Assembly (NCBI GenBank): GCA_018382125.1
Contig: JAGZQO010000034.1
Coordinates: forward strand, 1 to 35,346
From: Collinsella sp.
GTDB taxonomy: Bacteria; Actinomycetota; Coriobacteriia; Coriobacteriales; Coriobacteriaceae
Direction: 5' to 3'
DNA: 35,346 nucleotides
Shown here: piece by piece, positions 1-10,066 of the stretch
How positions within the stretch are numbered: position 1 is the first letter of the stretch
Layout: the number at the start of each line of letters is the position of its first letter
Notes under the pieces: generated by a model
Told to the model about the DNA's origin: nothing
What the model saw: only the letters and a program-made list of their open reading frames with translations
The model's database searches: none
Translations under genes and position numbers: made by a program

Positions 1-86
1 GGCTCATCCGGTTCCACCGGGCCGCGCGGCAAGGAGATATATTGCCAGACCGGAGGGGCGCCGGGGGCGGGAATCTGGGCGTACAC
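1..86 (-). CDS. possible 5' end of an unidentified gene running off the left edge
   Basis: Reading leftward from a GTG at 86..84 there is an open frame to the window edge, about 28 codons. The composition looks protein-like (Pro/Gly-rich, with ...PPVWQYISLPRGPVEPDE). An AGGA lies only 3 bases before the GTG, and an out-of-phase ATG overlaps at 88. The gene would lie downstream of, and on the same strand as, the phosphohexomutase. The fragment is too short to identify, and other frames here are also open, so the call is weak. Confidence 0.25.
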   Translation of the reverse strand, partial: MYAQIPAPGAPPVWQYISLPRGPVEPDE

Positions 87-175
87 ATTTCCTACACATC
101 TTGTGATCCGACTAACGTTTGCCAGCCGTTAACTACCGCTCGCCGAGCATCTCTTTATATAAGGCAGTCTCATGG

Positions 176-1576
176 TTAAAGCGGATACGTCCCCCTAGCT
201 AAAGCACAGCCAGCATCGAGCAACTCATCACGTTCTTCCACCGAGAACCCCTCGGCGTAGACGCGCACCACTGGTTCGGTCCCGCTAGGACGGACCAGCA
301 GCCACGTGTCATCCTCGAATGACAGACGCAAGCCGTCCATATGACTAACGTTTTGCGGCACCTTGCCACAAATCGACTTGGGGTTTACGCCCGGCAGCAG
401 GGTTCGTAACGTTTCGGCATCTTCGGCCTCAAGGCGCAAATCGCGTCGACCGTAACTCGTCTTACCAAAACTGTCCTCGAGTTGGTCGACCAGAACGCCC
501 AAAGGCGCGTCCGTCTTTGCCATAAGCTCACACAGAATCAGACAGGCGAGGATTCCATCGCGCTCGGGCATATGCGCGGCGATGCCGATACCACCGGCTT
601 CTTCGCCGCCTATGAGGACGCCGCCCTTCTTCATCTCCGCCGCTATATATTTGAAACCGACTGGTTTGACGGTCACGCGGCAGCCAAGCGCCTCGGCAAT
701 GCGACGTACGAGCGTCGAGCATGAAAGATTGACGACGACGCGCCCCTCCAAATTACGAAATTGAACCAAGTCGCCCAAAACGAGCGCCATGATCTGATGC
801 GGATGTATATATCTGCCGCGCTCGTCAACCGCGCCGATACGGTCGGCGTCGCCGTCGGTCACCAGGCCAGCGCAAGCTCCGTCCTCGATAACCGTGCGCT
901 CGCAAGCGTCCACCCAAGGTTCAACGGGGTCGGGGCAGATATCTTCTTGGTCAGACGCCTGCCCGGCGTGAATCTCGTGCGCCTCAACGCCAAGCTCGCG
1001 CAGCAAGTCGGCTAGATAGCCCTGGGCTGCGCCGCCCATGGGATCGACAACCACGCGCAGGTGCGCGGCGCGGATGGCTTCGGCATCGACAAATGATGCC
1101 ACCGCCTGCATATAGTCAGGAATGATATCCGCGGTGCGATATTGCCCCTCGATCCCCATTGGCTCGGGAGCCATGGTCTCTTCGAGCTCTTCGATGACAT
1201 CCTGGTTGGCGGTTGAGCCGTCACCCATGCGAATCTTGAGGCACAGATAACCCTGCGGATGATGGGACCCCGTCACCATGAGCGCGCCGCACGCCTCACC
1301 GTCATAAGCCGCCGCCCACGTAAGGGAAGGGGTCGGAACAGGTCGCGAAGCGAGCACGGCGTCCAGCCCGTGCGCTGCTAGCACGCCCGCCGCAAGTTCA
1401 GCGAACTCGCTCGCCAGGGGCCGGGTGTCGAACCCTATATATACTGTTTTGCCCGGATTGGTCTTTTGCCACAACTCGCCGACGGCATCGGCGATACGGG
1501 CAACGTTATCGGCAGTGAAGTCCTCATCGACGCGAGCGCGCCAACCGTCAGTTCCAAAATGAATTATCGCGCACAC
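176..1576 (-). CDS. phosphoglucomutase/phosphomannomutase family protein
   Basis: A cytoplasmic alpha-D-phosphohexomutase of 466 aa that moves phosphate between C1 and C6 of a hexose phosphate through a phosphoserine. The four family landmarks are in order: the active-serine loop TGSHHP (Ser ~104), the Mg loop DGDADR (241-246), the sugar loop GGEEAGG, and the C-terminal phosphate loop RPSGTEP. The active loop reads GSHHPQGY where the family usually has ASHNPxxxN, which suggests a divergent subfamily. I chose the GTG at 1576 because GAGGTG lies just upstream and the N-terminus becomes VCAIIHFGTDGWR, the usual family start; the longer frame to 1660 adds 28 unconserved residues. Glucose versus mannose (or glucosamine) preference cannot be read from the sequence. 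Stop is TAA. Confidence 0.88.
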   Translation of the reverse strand: MCAIIHFGTDGWRARVDEDFTADNVARIADAVGELWQKTNPGKTVYIGFDTRPLASEFAELAAGVLAAHGLDAVLASRPVPTPSLTWAAAYDGEACGALMVTGSHHPQGYLCLKIRMGDGSTANQDVIEELEETMAPEPMGIEGQYRTADIIPDYMQAVASFVDAEAIRAAHLRVVVDPMGGAAQGYLADLLRELGVEAHEIHAGQASDQEDICPDPVEPWVDACERTVIEDGACAGLVTDGDADRIGAVDERGRYIHPHQIMALVLGDLVQFRNLEGRVVVNLSCSTLVRRIAEALGCRVTVKPVGFKYIAAEMKKGGVLIGGEEAGGIGIAAHMPERDGILACLILCELMAKTDAPLGVLVDQLEDSFGKTSYGRRDLRLEAEDAETLRTLLPGVNPKSICGKVPQNVSHMDGLRLSFEDDTWLLVRPSGTEPVVRVYAEGFSVEERDELLDAGCALARGTYPL

Positions 1577-1700
1577 GCGCAGACACCTCACAGTGTTTGG
1601 ATCATGGTACGCATGGGGTATACCCGCAACATGCACTCGGCAACCTGCCGGCACCAGCATTCACCATTTGGGCAAATGCTGCCGAGGACATGCAAGCAAT

Positions 1701-1729
1701 AAAAAAACCGCCCCGTATGGAGCGGTTTT
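1701..1729 (-). terminator. intrinsic terminator after the homocysteine methyltransferase gene
   Basis: AAAACCGC (1704-1711) pairs with GCGGTTTT (1722-1729) around a 10-base loop. On the minus strand the stem is followed by a run of T, placed just after the stop codon at 1735. Confidence 0.75.
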
Positions 1730-1734
1730 GCCCT

Positions 1735-2628
1735 TTATATATCGAGCGCCTCGGCCATCGCGGCCGTAGTGATTGCCGTGGTTCCACAGCAACTGCCCAC
1801 CATTGCGGCACCGGCATGTCTCCATTCGATGCATGCGCGCGCGAAAGCTTCGGGGTTCTCGTGCCATACGGGGCCATCCTGAGTCTGGACCGGATCGCCT
1901 ACGTTGGGACGCACCGTGACGGGAGTAGTCGCCGATGCAACCATCCTGGGCACCGCCGCGTTCGCGGCCGCAAGCGAACAGCAATTAACACCAACCGAGT
2001 TTGCGCCGTGTTTTTCGGCGTACAAAACGGCCGCCTCGATGTTGAGGCCATCGCCCAACAGGTCGCCTTTATCGTCAACGACAAAACTCACCAGAACAGG
2101 CATGCCGTCGGCGGCATCTCGGGCGCCGGCAAGCATGGGCTGCAAATTACGGATAGACGTCACCGTCTCGATCAGCAGACCGTCAACGCCGGCATTGAGC
2201 AAGGCGTGCGCCTGTTCGCGCGCAATGCCTCGGATTTCACGATACTCGGCAGAGTCCTCGGCAAACCACTCAATACCGATCGGGCCCATCGAGCCCAGCA
2301 GCAGTTGCGGGTGCGCCTGGCGAGCATCGTCGACGGCCCCGCGATTGACCTCCGCCACGGACGGCGCAATCTGGTCGTGCTTGAGGGCATAGCTTGATGC
2401 CTGAAAGGTGTTGGTAATGAGCACCTGCGCGCCGGCAGCGACATACAAGCGATAGATACGAGAAACGGTCTGCGGCTCTGCCAGATTCCAAAACGCCGGT
2501 GGAATGTCGGCGGCATCGTACTCACTCAACAGAACACTGCCCATGGGGCCCTGCGCCAACAAGGTCTCGCTCGACAAGCGGCGCGCAAGTTCCTCGGCAC
2601 CAAAGCGGTTGTAATAACTCGTATCCAT
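1735..2628 (-). CDS. mmuM: homocysteine S-methyltransferase family protein
   Basis: A Zn-dependent methyltransferase (TIM barrel, 297 aa) expected to move a methyl group from S-methylmethionine or a related donor to homocysteine, giving methionine. The zinc ligands are visible: GVNCCS in the middle of the chain and GSCCGTT near the C-terminus. The N-terminal LAQGPMGSVL matches the usual 'DGGMGT' strand of the family. It has the length of stand-alone MmuM/YbgG enzymes and lacks the cobalamin modules of MetH, although it could act as the homocysteine half of a split methionine synthase. It starts 10 bases after the metalloregulator stop, so the two are probably co-transcribed. The symbol is by family; the methyl donor is unproven. 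Stop is TAA. Confidence 0.85.
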   Translation of the reverse strand: MDTSYYNRFGAEELARRLSSETLLAQGPMGSVLLSEYDAADIPPAFWNLAEPQTVSRIYRLYVAAGAQVLITNTFQASSYALKHDQIAPSVAEVNRGAVDDARQAHPQLLLGSMGPIGIEWFAEDSAEYREIRGIAREQAHALLNAGVDGLLIETVTSIRNLQPMLAGARDAADGMPVLVSFVVDDKGDLLGDGLNIEAAVLYAEKHGANSVGVNCCSLAAANAAVPRMVASATTPVTVRPNVGDPVQTQDGPVWHENPEAFARACIEWRHAGAAMVGSCCGTTAITTAAMAEALDI

Positions 2629-2638
2629 ATATATCCCG

Positions 2639-3061
2639 CTATTCCTCGACGCTGATTCCCTGCTTTTCGAGATAGGCGAGCCAGCGGTTCATCGTGTCCT
2701 CGGAAAGCGCATGCTCCATCATGCAGGCCTCGGAATCGGCTCGCTCAAATTCGACACCGAGCTCCTGAACCAAAAACGTGCGGATGAGGCGATGACGGTA
2801 CCAGATAGCCGCACCAACCTCGCGGCCGCGATCGGTCAGGACTACCTTGCCGTAGTGCGATTGCTCGACAAGTTCGGATGCCTTGAGCGCCGAAACCGCT
2901 TTATTGACCGATGCCTTGGAGACGCCAAGGCGCTGCGCGATGTCGACCGATCGCACGCCGTTGGTTTCCCCCTCTTCGCTTTCAATGCGAACCATGCACT
3001 CCAAGTAGTCTTCGTTCGCCACCGTCAGATGTAGTTCGCGCGAGCTATTTGTCGTATCCAT
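2639..3061 (-). CDS. DtxR/MntR-family metal-dependent transcriptional regulator
   Basis: A 140-aa repressor with an N-terminal winged helix (RSVDIAQRLGVSKASVNKAVSALKASELV, recognition helix ~40-60) and a metal-binding/dimerisation domain. It lacks the C-terminal SH3-like domain, which fits MntR-sized members. The metal ligands look mixed: an Asp in NEDYLE, at the position of B. subtilis MntR Asp8, but a Cys in EACMMEH, as in DtxR (Cys102-x2-Glu-His). Fe versus Mn specificity is therefore open. I preferred the ATG at 3061, which has AAGGGA 9 bases upstream, over the ATG at 3082, which has no ribosome site. It is divergent from pepT across a palindrome at 3116-3133, a likely operator. Stop is TAG. 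Confidence 0.85.
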   Translation of the reverse strand: MDTTNSSRELHLTVANEDYLECMVRIESEEGETNGVRSVDIAQRLGVSKASVNKAVSALKASELVEQSHYGKVVLTDRGREVGAAIWYRHRLIRTFLVQELGVEFERADSEACMMEHALSEDTMNRWLAYLEKQGISVEE

Positions 3062-3115
3062 GATCTTCCGTCCCTTCTGCATTCAATGGCTGATTCTACC
3101 CCATCCAAGCGTCGT

Positions 3116-3133
3116 GGTATGCCGTGGCATACC
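3116..3133. promoter_or_regulatory. 18-bp palindrome in the regulator-pepT divergent region, probable operator
   Basis: GGTATGCC-GT-GGCATACC is a perfect inverted repeat with 8-bp arms. It lies 55 bases upstream of the metalloregulator start and 49 upstream of pepT. A weak -10 (TAGAGT, 3138-3143) for pepT sits just downstream, so binding here would overlap its -35. That the adjacent DtxR-type protein binds it is inference. Confidence 0.6.
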
Positions 3134-3181
3134 GTGCTAGAGTTCTTGTTGCACACGACGACCAAGATTGGAGCGGTCTTT

Positions 3182-4429
3182 ATGGAAAACACCACCACGA
3201 GCCCCGATGTCCTCGAACGCTTTTTGCGCTACGTCCAGATCAACACGCAGTCCGAGGATGCAAACTGCGACCAGGTACCCTCGAGCGCCGTTCAGTTTGA
3301 CCTTGCCAACGTGCTGGTTGAAGAGCTGCGCGAGCTTGGTGCGGAAGATGCCCACGTGACCGAGCACGCCTATGTCTGCGCGCATATCCCCGCAAGTGCG
3401 GGCGCTGAGGACAAACCCGCCCTGGGCCTGATCGCCCATCTCGACACCACCGAAGTTGCACCGGGCGCCGGCGTGAAGCCGCATATCGTACACTACGAAG
3501 GCGGCGACCTGGTCTGCGGCACGGTTGACGGAAAGCCCGTTGCCATGAGTACCGCCAAGCTTTCCGCCCTGAATGACCTCGCGGGTGAGGACCTGGTCTG
3601 CAGCGATGGTACCACGCTGCTGGGCGCGGACGACAAGGCAGGCGTCGCCGAGATCATGTCGCTTGTCGCGCGTATCGCTCAGGACCCTTCTCTGCCCCAT
3701 CCCGCACTCGGCATTTGCTTCTGCCCTGACGAGGAAATCGGCCACGGAGCCGAGCTGTTGGATATCGATACCTTTGGCTGCAAGTACGCCTACACGGTCG
3801 ACGGCGGCCCCATCGGCGAGCTGGAGTGGGAGTGCTTTAACGCCGCCGAGGCGACCGTCCGCTTTGAGGGCCAGTCCATCCACCCGGGCGACGCTAAGGG
3901 CCGTATGGTCAACGCAGGCAATCTGTTCTGCGACTTCAACGCGTTGCTCCCCTACGTGCAGCGCCCGGAGTATACGGAAGGCTACGAGGGCTTTTATCAC
4001 CTTGAGGGTGTATCTGCGACCGTCGATCACGCCACAGCGCGCTATATCGTCCGCGACCATGACGCCGCCAAGTTCCAGCAGAAACTCGACCTTATTGATG
4101 CCGCCGCCTCGATGCTCAACCAGCGTCTGGGTGAGGAGCGCGTGACAGTCGAGATTAAGCAGCAGTATCGAAATATGGCCGAGATCGTTCGTGACTATCC
4201 CGAGCTCATTGATGTTGCCAAGGAAGCCTACCTTGCCTGCGGCGTTGAGCCCCAAGTACTGCCGATTCGTGGCGGCACCGACGGCGCTCAGCTGTCGTTC
4301 CGCGGTCTGCCCTGCCCCAACCTTTCCACCGGCGGCTATTGCTACCACGGCGTCAACGAGTTCGTCCCGGTTAGTTCGCTCGTCAAGATGACCGACGTGC
4401 TCCAGGAGCTCGTCGCCCGCTTTGCATAG
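3182..4429 (+). CDS. pepT: peptidase T (tripeptide aminopeptidase)
   Basis: A cytoplasmic M20B di-zinc aminopeptidase that removes N-terminal residues from tripeptides; 415 aa, close to the ~408 of enterobacterial PepT. Visible motifs are AHLDTT (His86, Asp88), LLGADDKAG (~147-154, bridging Asp), CPDEEIGHG (catalytic Glu184/185), TVDGGP, and the C-terminal RGGTDG...CPNLSTGGYCYHGVNEF block. The ATG at 3182 is chosen because GGAG sits about 8 bases before it and the chain then begins with the family's short N-terminus; the frame is open back to 3086. Divergent from the metalloregulator, with a strong terminator downstream. Stop is TAG. Confidence 0.95.
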   Translation: MENTTTSPDVLERFLRYVQINTQSEDANCDQVPSSAVQFDLANVLVEELRELGAEDAHVTEHAYVCAHIPASAGAEDKPALGLIAHLDTTEVAPGAGVKPHIVHYEGGDLVCGTVDGKPVAMSTAKLSALNDLAGEDLVCSDGTTLLGADDKAGVAEIMSLVARIAQDPSLPHPALGICFCPDEEIGHGAELLDIDTFGCKYAYTVDGGPIGELEWECFNAAEATVRFEGQSIHPGDAKGRMVNAGNLFCDFNALLPYVQRPEYTEGYEGFYHLEGVSATVDHATARYIVRDHDAAKFQQKLDLIDAAASMLNQRLGEERVTVEIKQQYRNMAEIVRDYPELIDVAKEAYLACGVEPQVLPIRGGTDGAQLSFRGLPCPNLSTGGYCYHGVNEFVPVSSLVKMTDVLQELVARFA

Positions 4430-4453
4430 GGAACTCGAACAATCCAGGTAAGC

Positions 4454-4494
4454 AAAACCGCCCCGTCCTCAAAACCGAGAACGGGGCGGTTTTT
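4454..4494 (+). terminator. strong intrinsic terminator after pepT
   Basis: A 13-bp perfect stem, AAAACCGCCCCGT (4454-4466) with its complement at 4481-4493, followed by T residues. It begins 24 bases after the pepT stop. Confidence 0.9.
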
Positions 4495-4519
4495 GGTGCA
4501 AGGGGAGTAGTCAGCACCG

Positions 4520-4645
4520 CAGGTTGAGCCAACGTCAGCGAGCGACGTCCAAGGCGAACAAGTTGGCATGAAAAAGGCAGGGCATTGACCTTCTGGTCAT
4601 GCCCTGCCTTTTGAATGACAAATTGTCGCCTTGGGCGGCGCGCAG
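4520..4645. repeat. dispersed long-hairpin repeat, family R1, copy A
   Basis: It lies between the convergent ends of pepT and the LCP gene. The outer arms are CCAAGGCGA (4549-4557) and TCGCCTTGG (4626-4634). The inner arms are AAAAGGCAGGGCAT (4572-4585) and ATGCCCTGCCTTTT (4599-4612), with a tip GACC-TTCT-GGTC. It shares GCAGGTTGAGC, TCAGCGA, GCGAACAAG and TTTTGAATGACAAATT with copies near 20.2 kb and/or 26.0 kb. It may double as a bidirectional terminator. No coding potential is seen in 4430-4682. Confidence 0.8.
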
Positions 4646-4682
4646 CGTCGAGCCGTTACGGCGTTTGGTAAAACGCCGTAAC

Positions 4683-5918
4683 TTAGTAGTTGGCTTCGTA
4701 GCCGTTGCCGTCGCCGCTGGGCTCTTCGTAGTAGTCCGAATCGCTTGAATCGCTTGAGTCATCGGAATCGTCAGAGCTGACCGATGAGGTTGCGGTACCG
4801 TTTGCGTAGTCGTCAGACGTGTTGTTGTTCAGGTCGCCGATCGTAGAGCTGGAACCGTCGGAAAGACCCATGGTGTTGGGACCCTTGGGATCCTTGCCGG
4901 CATCGACGCGCTCCATCATTTCCTTGAGCTCGTCCTCGTAGACAAAGACGTAGCTCACTCCGTCGATCATGGTGCTGTCGTCGGCGTACGAGGGCAGGTT
5001 GGCCGAGTAGATACCGTCGACATCCATACCGCGCATGGCATTGACCGTAGCCACGATATCCTGAACGCTCATATCGGTTACGAGCATATCGGACAGCGAA
5101 TTAACCAGGCCAAAGATCTTCGTGGCATCGAAGTTATTGAGAATCTGGTTGGCAAGGGCGCCAAGCACCTGACGCTGGTGGCGCATGCGCGTGTAATCGC
5201 CGTCGGCATAGGTGTAGCGGCAGCGGGCATAGGTAAGGGCGGTGGCACCGTCCATATGCTGCTGGCCAGCGGTAATCTTAATATCCAGGTGCTCGGGGTC
5301 GTCAACATCATCGGTTGCGTTAATGTCGATACCGCCAACCGAATCAATCAGCGCCTGCATACCGTCGAAGCTGACCTCGGCATAGTGGGAAATCTGAACA
5401 CCGCACAGCTCGTTGACCGCCTCGACCATGGCCTCGGCGCCGCCAACGGTATGGCAGGCGTTGATCTTCATGGTCTCGCCCTTGTACTCGACCTTGGTGT
5501 CGCGCGGAACGGAAATGAGCGTCGCCTGCTTTTGCGTGGGGTCGATGCGTGCCAGGATAATCGAGTCGGCACGATACGTATCCTCGCCCGGACGGCCGTC
5601 GGTGCCAAGAAGCAGCACGTAGAACGGATCCTTTGCCTCATCGGTGTCAACCAGAACCCGACGCAGATTGTCGGTAATGACATTAGAATCGCCGAGCTTG
5701 CCCATAATGGTGGCAAACCACAGGCCGGCAGCGGTAGTGGCACTCAGCAGCACGCCAAGCACGACAATGAGCGCGACGTGACGAATCGTGTGGCTACGAC
5801 GACGTTGGCGAGCGCGCTCGGAATAGCGAGCCACGTTATCGCGACTGTAGATCTTGGCCTGCGCACCAGTTGAGGGTCTTCGGGTGCTAGTATCCGCGAG
5901 GGGCTTTTTATTAAACAT
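4683..5918 (-). CDS. LytR-CpsA-Psr (LCP) family cell-wall glycopolymer transferase
   Basis: A membrane-anchored enzyme that transfers undecaprenyl-linked glycopolymers onto peptidoglycan. It has a basic cytosolic N-terminus, one transmembrane helix (~46-70) and an extracellular LCP domain. Conserved pieces are LLGTDGRPG, DTYRADSIILARID, ISVPRDTKV, VGGIDI and the Arg-rich DYTRMRHQRQVL that binds the pyrophosphate lipid. The tail is a disordered Ser/Asp-rich stretch. The ATG at 5918 has ACAGG upstream; a TTG at 5924 would add two residues. It starts 12 bases after the murA stop, so the two form a cell-wall operon. Stop is TAA. Confidence 0.9.
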   Translation of the reverse strand: MFNKKPLADTSTRRPSTGAQAKIYSRDNVARYSERARQRRRSHTIRHVALIVVLGVLLSATTAAGLWFATIMGKLGDSNVITDNLRRVLVDTDEAKDPFYVLLLGTDGRPGEDTYRADSIILARIDPTQKQATLISVPRDTKVEYKGETMKINACHTVGGAEAMVEAVNELCGVQISHYAEVSFDGMQALIDSVGGIDINATDDVDDPEHLDIKITAGQQHMDGATALTYARCRYTYADGDYTRMRHQRQVLGALANQILNNFDATKIFGLVNSLSDMLVTDMSVQDIVATVNAMRGMDVDGIYSANLPSYADDSTMIDGVSYVFVYEDELKEMMERVDAGKDPKGPNTMGLSDGSSSTIGDLNNNTSDDYANGTATSSVSSDDSDDSSDSSDSDYYEEPSGDGNGYEANY

Positions 5919-5930
5919 AGGCAACCTGTA

Positions 5931-7214
5931 TTAGTAGATGACGGGATCGGGGACGGTAGCATGCTCGACATGCGCGCCGAGCGCCTGCAGCTTTTCGACA
6001 AACTGCTCGTAGCCGCGCTTGATGTGATGGATAGCCGAAACCTCGGTCGTCCCGTCGGCGATCAAGCCCGCTACGACGAGGGCCGCTCCGCCACGCAGAT
6101 CGGGCGAGGTAACCTGTGCACCCGAGAAGCCCTTGACGCCATGAATCATGGCATGATGACTCTCGATACGAATGTCGGCACCCATGCGCACCAGCTCAGA
6201 GGCAAACATAAAGCGATTCTCGAAGATGTTCTCGGTGATAACGGAGCTACCGTCGGCAAGGGCGGAGAGTACCATAATCTGCGCCTGCATGTCCGTCGGG
6301 AAGCCGGGGAACGGAAGCGTCTGGATGTCGACCGGCTTGATACGCTCGGCACGGTTTACATGGACGCCATCCTCGACGCGCTCGCAGTCGATACCCATGA
6401 GCTCCATCTTCTTGAGCACCATGCCCAAGTGAATGGGGCAAAAGCCCGTGACATCGACACCGCGATCGTCGGCCATCAACGCACCGGCAACGATAAAGGT
6501 ACCGGCCTCGATGCGGTCGCCCACTACGCGATGGGTAACAGGATGGAGCTCTTCCACGCCTTCGATAGTCACGACGGGCGTGCCGGCGCCAACAATCTTG
6601 GCGCCCATCTCGTTGAGCATGTTGGCGAGATCGACAATCTCGGGCTCGCGGGCGGCATTGTCGATAACCGTGGTGCCCTGTGCGCGCACAGAGGCCATGA
6701 TGAGGTTCTCGGTCGCACCGACGCTGGCGAACTCGAGCGTGACGGTGGTACCGCGCAGACCTTGGGGCGCATTAGCGTTGATGTAACCGTGGGCGGTATC
6801 GAACTCAACGCCCAGGGCCTCAAGACCAAGAATGTGCATATCGATCTTGCGAGCACCCAGGTTGCAGCCGCCCGGCATGGCAATCTTGGCGCGATGGAAG
6901 CGGCCCAGCAGGGGTCCCATGACGGCGGTGGAAGCACGCATCTTGGCAACGAGCTCGTAGGGGGCCTCCCAAGAATCGACCTGAGAGGTATCAATCTCGA
7001 GCGTGTGCTCGTCGAGAACATCGATCGTAGCGCCCATGCCCTTGAGCACCTTGCCCATCACGTGAACATCGGAAATATCGGGCACGTTCTGCAGCGTCGT
7101 CTTGCCCGGCGCCAGAAGCGTTGCCGCCATGAGTTTGAGCGCGGAGTTCTTGGCACCCGAGACGGGCACGGAGCCTCCGATGGCGTGGCCACCCTCAACG
7201 CGGATAATATCCAA
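5931..7214 (-). CDS. murA: UDP-N-acetylglucosamine 1-carboxyvinyltransferase
   Basis: Catalyses the first committed step of peptidoglycan synthesis, moving enolpyruvate from PEP to UDP-GlcNAc in the cytoplasm. The 427-aa chain has the normal length. SGAKNSALK near the N-terminus carries the conserved Lys22-Asn23 pair, and PGGCNLGARKID holds the catalytic loop Cys117, the residue alkylated by fosfomycin. The start is a TTG at 7214 with GAAAGGG about 7 bases upstream. It lies after the atp operon terminator and before the LCP gene, as murA follows atpC in many actinobacteria. Stop is TAA. Confidence 0.95.
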   Translation of the reverse strand: MDIIRVEGGHAIGGSVPVSGAKNSALKLMAATLLAPGKTTLQNVPDISDVHVMGKVLKGMGATIDVLDEHTLEIDTSQVDSWEAPYELVAKMRASTAVMGPLLGRFHRAKIAMPGGCNLGARKIDMHILGLEALGVEFDTAHGYINANAPQGLRGTTVTLEFASVGATENLIMASVRAQGTTVIDNAAREPEIVDLANMLNEMGAKIVGAGTPVVTIEGVEELHPVTHRVVGDRIEAGTFIVAGALMADDRGVDVTGFCPIHLGMVLKKMELMGIDCERVEDGVHVNRAERIKPVDIQTLPFPGFPTDMQAQIMVLSALADGSSVITENIFENRFMFASELVRMGADIRIESHHAMIHGVKGFSGAQVTSPDLRGGAALVVAGLIADGTTEVSAIHHIKRGYEQFVEKLQALGAHVEHATVPDPVIY

Positions 7215-7227
7215 GGTCTACCCTTTC

Positions 7228-7266
7228 AAAAAGCATGCCCGGGGTGGCTGGGCCATCCCGGGCATG
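7228..7266 (-). terminator. intrinsic terminator of the atp operon
   Basis: A 15-bp stem (7234-7248 with 7252-7266, core CATGCCCGGG/CCCGGGCATG, one G-T pair) has a loop of only 3 bases. On the minus strand it is followed by CTTTTTG. It lies between atpC and murA, only a few bases before the murA ribosome site, so murA probably depends on read-through or on its own start point. Confidence 0.85.
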
Positions 7267-7302
7267 ATGTGTTCGCAAATGGTCGAACGCTAAATCGTTT
7301 GA

Positions 7303-7695
7303 CTATTGGGCAAGCTTGAGCTTACACCATGCGATTTCATTATAGAGGTAGGCGCGGCGTGCATCATCCTCCGACAAATTACCCAGCTTCTCTTCAAAAC
7401 CTTGAATATCAGCTTTAAGCTTGTCGGCATCGACGGTCGCCAAATCGCAAGCGCGCTCGGCGAGAACGGTCACGACATCGTCCGCAACCTGGGCATAGCC
7501 GCCGGCCACGGCAAACGTGTGGTCGACAGTGCCCATGGCCTTATCGGAAACGCGAACGTAACCGCGGTCGATCGTGCAGATCTCGCTGGAGTGAGCAGGC
7601 AGAACGCCAAACTCGCCATCCGTGGACGGAATCGACACAAACGCAGCGTCGCCCTCATAGGCGCAGCTCACGGGGCACACGATGCGGATACGCAT
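7303..7695 (-). CDS. atpC: F-type ATP synthase epsilon subunit
   Basis: The central-stalk subunit that couples the c-ring to the catalytic head and inhibits ATP hydrolysis. The 130-aa chain has the N-terminal beta-sandwich (STDGEFGVLPAHS, then HTFAVAGGYAQV) and a C-terminal helical hairpin (DDARRAYLYNEIAWCKLKLAQ). It starts 3 bases after the atpD stop and is the last gene of the operon. Stop is TAG. Confidence 0.93.
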   Translation of the reverse strand: MRIRIVCPVSCAYEGDAAFVSIPSTDGEFGVLPAHSSEICTIDRGYVRVSDKAMGTVDHTFAVAGGYAQVADDVVTVLAERACDLATVDADKLKADIQGFEEKLGNLSEDDARRAYLYNEIAWCKLKLAQ

Positions 7696-7698
7696 AAC

Positions 7699-9152
<1,454 letters not shown>

Positions 9153-9153
<1 letters not shown>

Positions 9154-10061
9154 TACTGTTCCTCCAATGCTGAGGCTCCGCCGACGATCTCGTTAATCTC
9201 GGTCGTGATCGAAGCCTGGCGCACGCGACTATACGTGCGGGTAAGGGTCGAGATGATCGCGGTGGCGTTTTCCGTCGCGGAGTGCATGGCCTTGCGGCGT
9301 GCACCCTGCTCGGCAGCCGCCGAATCGATCAGGGCCTGGTAGATGACCGTCAGGATATAAGACGGCACAAGCTTGCCGAGAACATGCTCGGGAGAGGGCA
9401 CGAACTCGAACGTGGACGAGATGCGCTTAGGGGCGTCGGTCTCGTTCTTACGCGGACCGTGGGCCATAGCGATCATCTCGGGGTCGAGCGGCAATAGATG
9501 CTCGACGCGAAGCTCCTGATCCACGCGATTCTTGGCGTGGTGGTAGACAAGCTCGACACGGTCAAGCTCACCGGCACGATACGCATCGCAGATATGAGAG
9601 GAGATCATGCGGGCCTGATTGAAATCGGGCTCAGAGGAGTTGCCCTCAAAGTGCATGACGACGTTTGCGCGGTCACGGAAATACGTGGCCGGCTTACGCC
9701 CGCACGCGATGATCTCGCACTCGATGCCGTCGTTCGCCCAAGAAGCGGCGAGCTTTTCGGCCGTGCGCTCCACCGTCGTATTGAAACCGCCGGCAAGGCC
9801 GCGGTCCGAGGCAATAACGACAATCAGGCCATGCTTGACGCTCTCATGCTTCTGCAGCATGGGATCGGTGCCCGAACAGGAGGCGTCGCCGGCGACCGTC
9901 AACATGACGTCGGTCAGCGCCTCCTTATAGGGCTCGGCCTGCTTGGAGCGATCGAGGGCACGACGGATCTTGGCCGTAGAGACCATCTCCATCGTGCGCG
10001 TGATCTGCTTGGTCGTGGTAACCGAGGAGATTCGCTTCTTAATGTCGCGAAGGTTGGCCAT
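9153..10061 (-). CDS. atpG: F-type ATP synthase gamma subunit
   Basis: The rotor shaft of F1, 302 aa. The N-terminal helix has the classic MANLRDIKKRISSVTTTKQITRTMEMVSTAKI, and the C-terminal helix ends ...MHSATENATAIISTLTRTYSRVRQASITTEINEIVGGASAL. The Rossmann-like middle begins HGLIVVIASDRGLAGGFN. The start is 5 bases after the atpA stop. Stop is TAA, overlapping the atpD start. Confidence 0.97.
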
Positions 10062-10066
10062 GGGGC

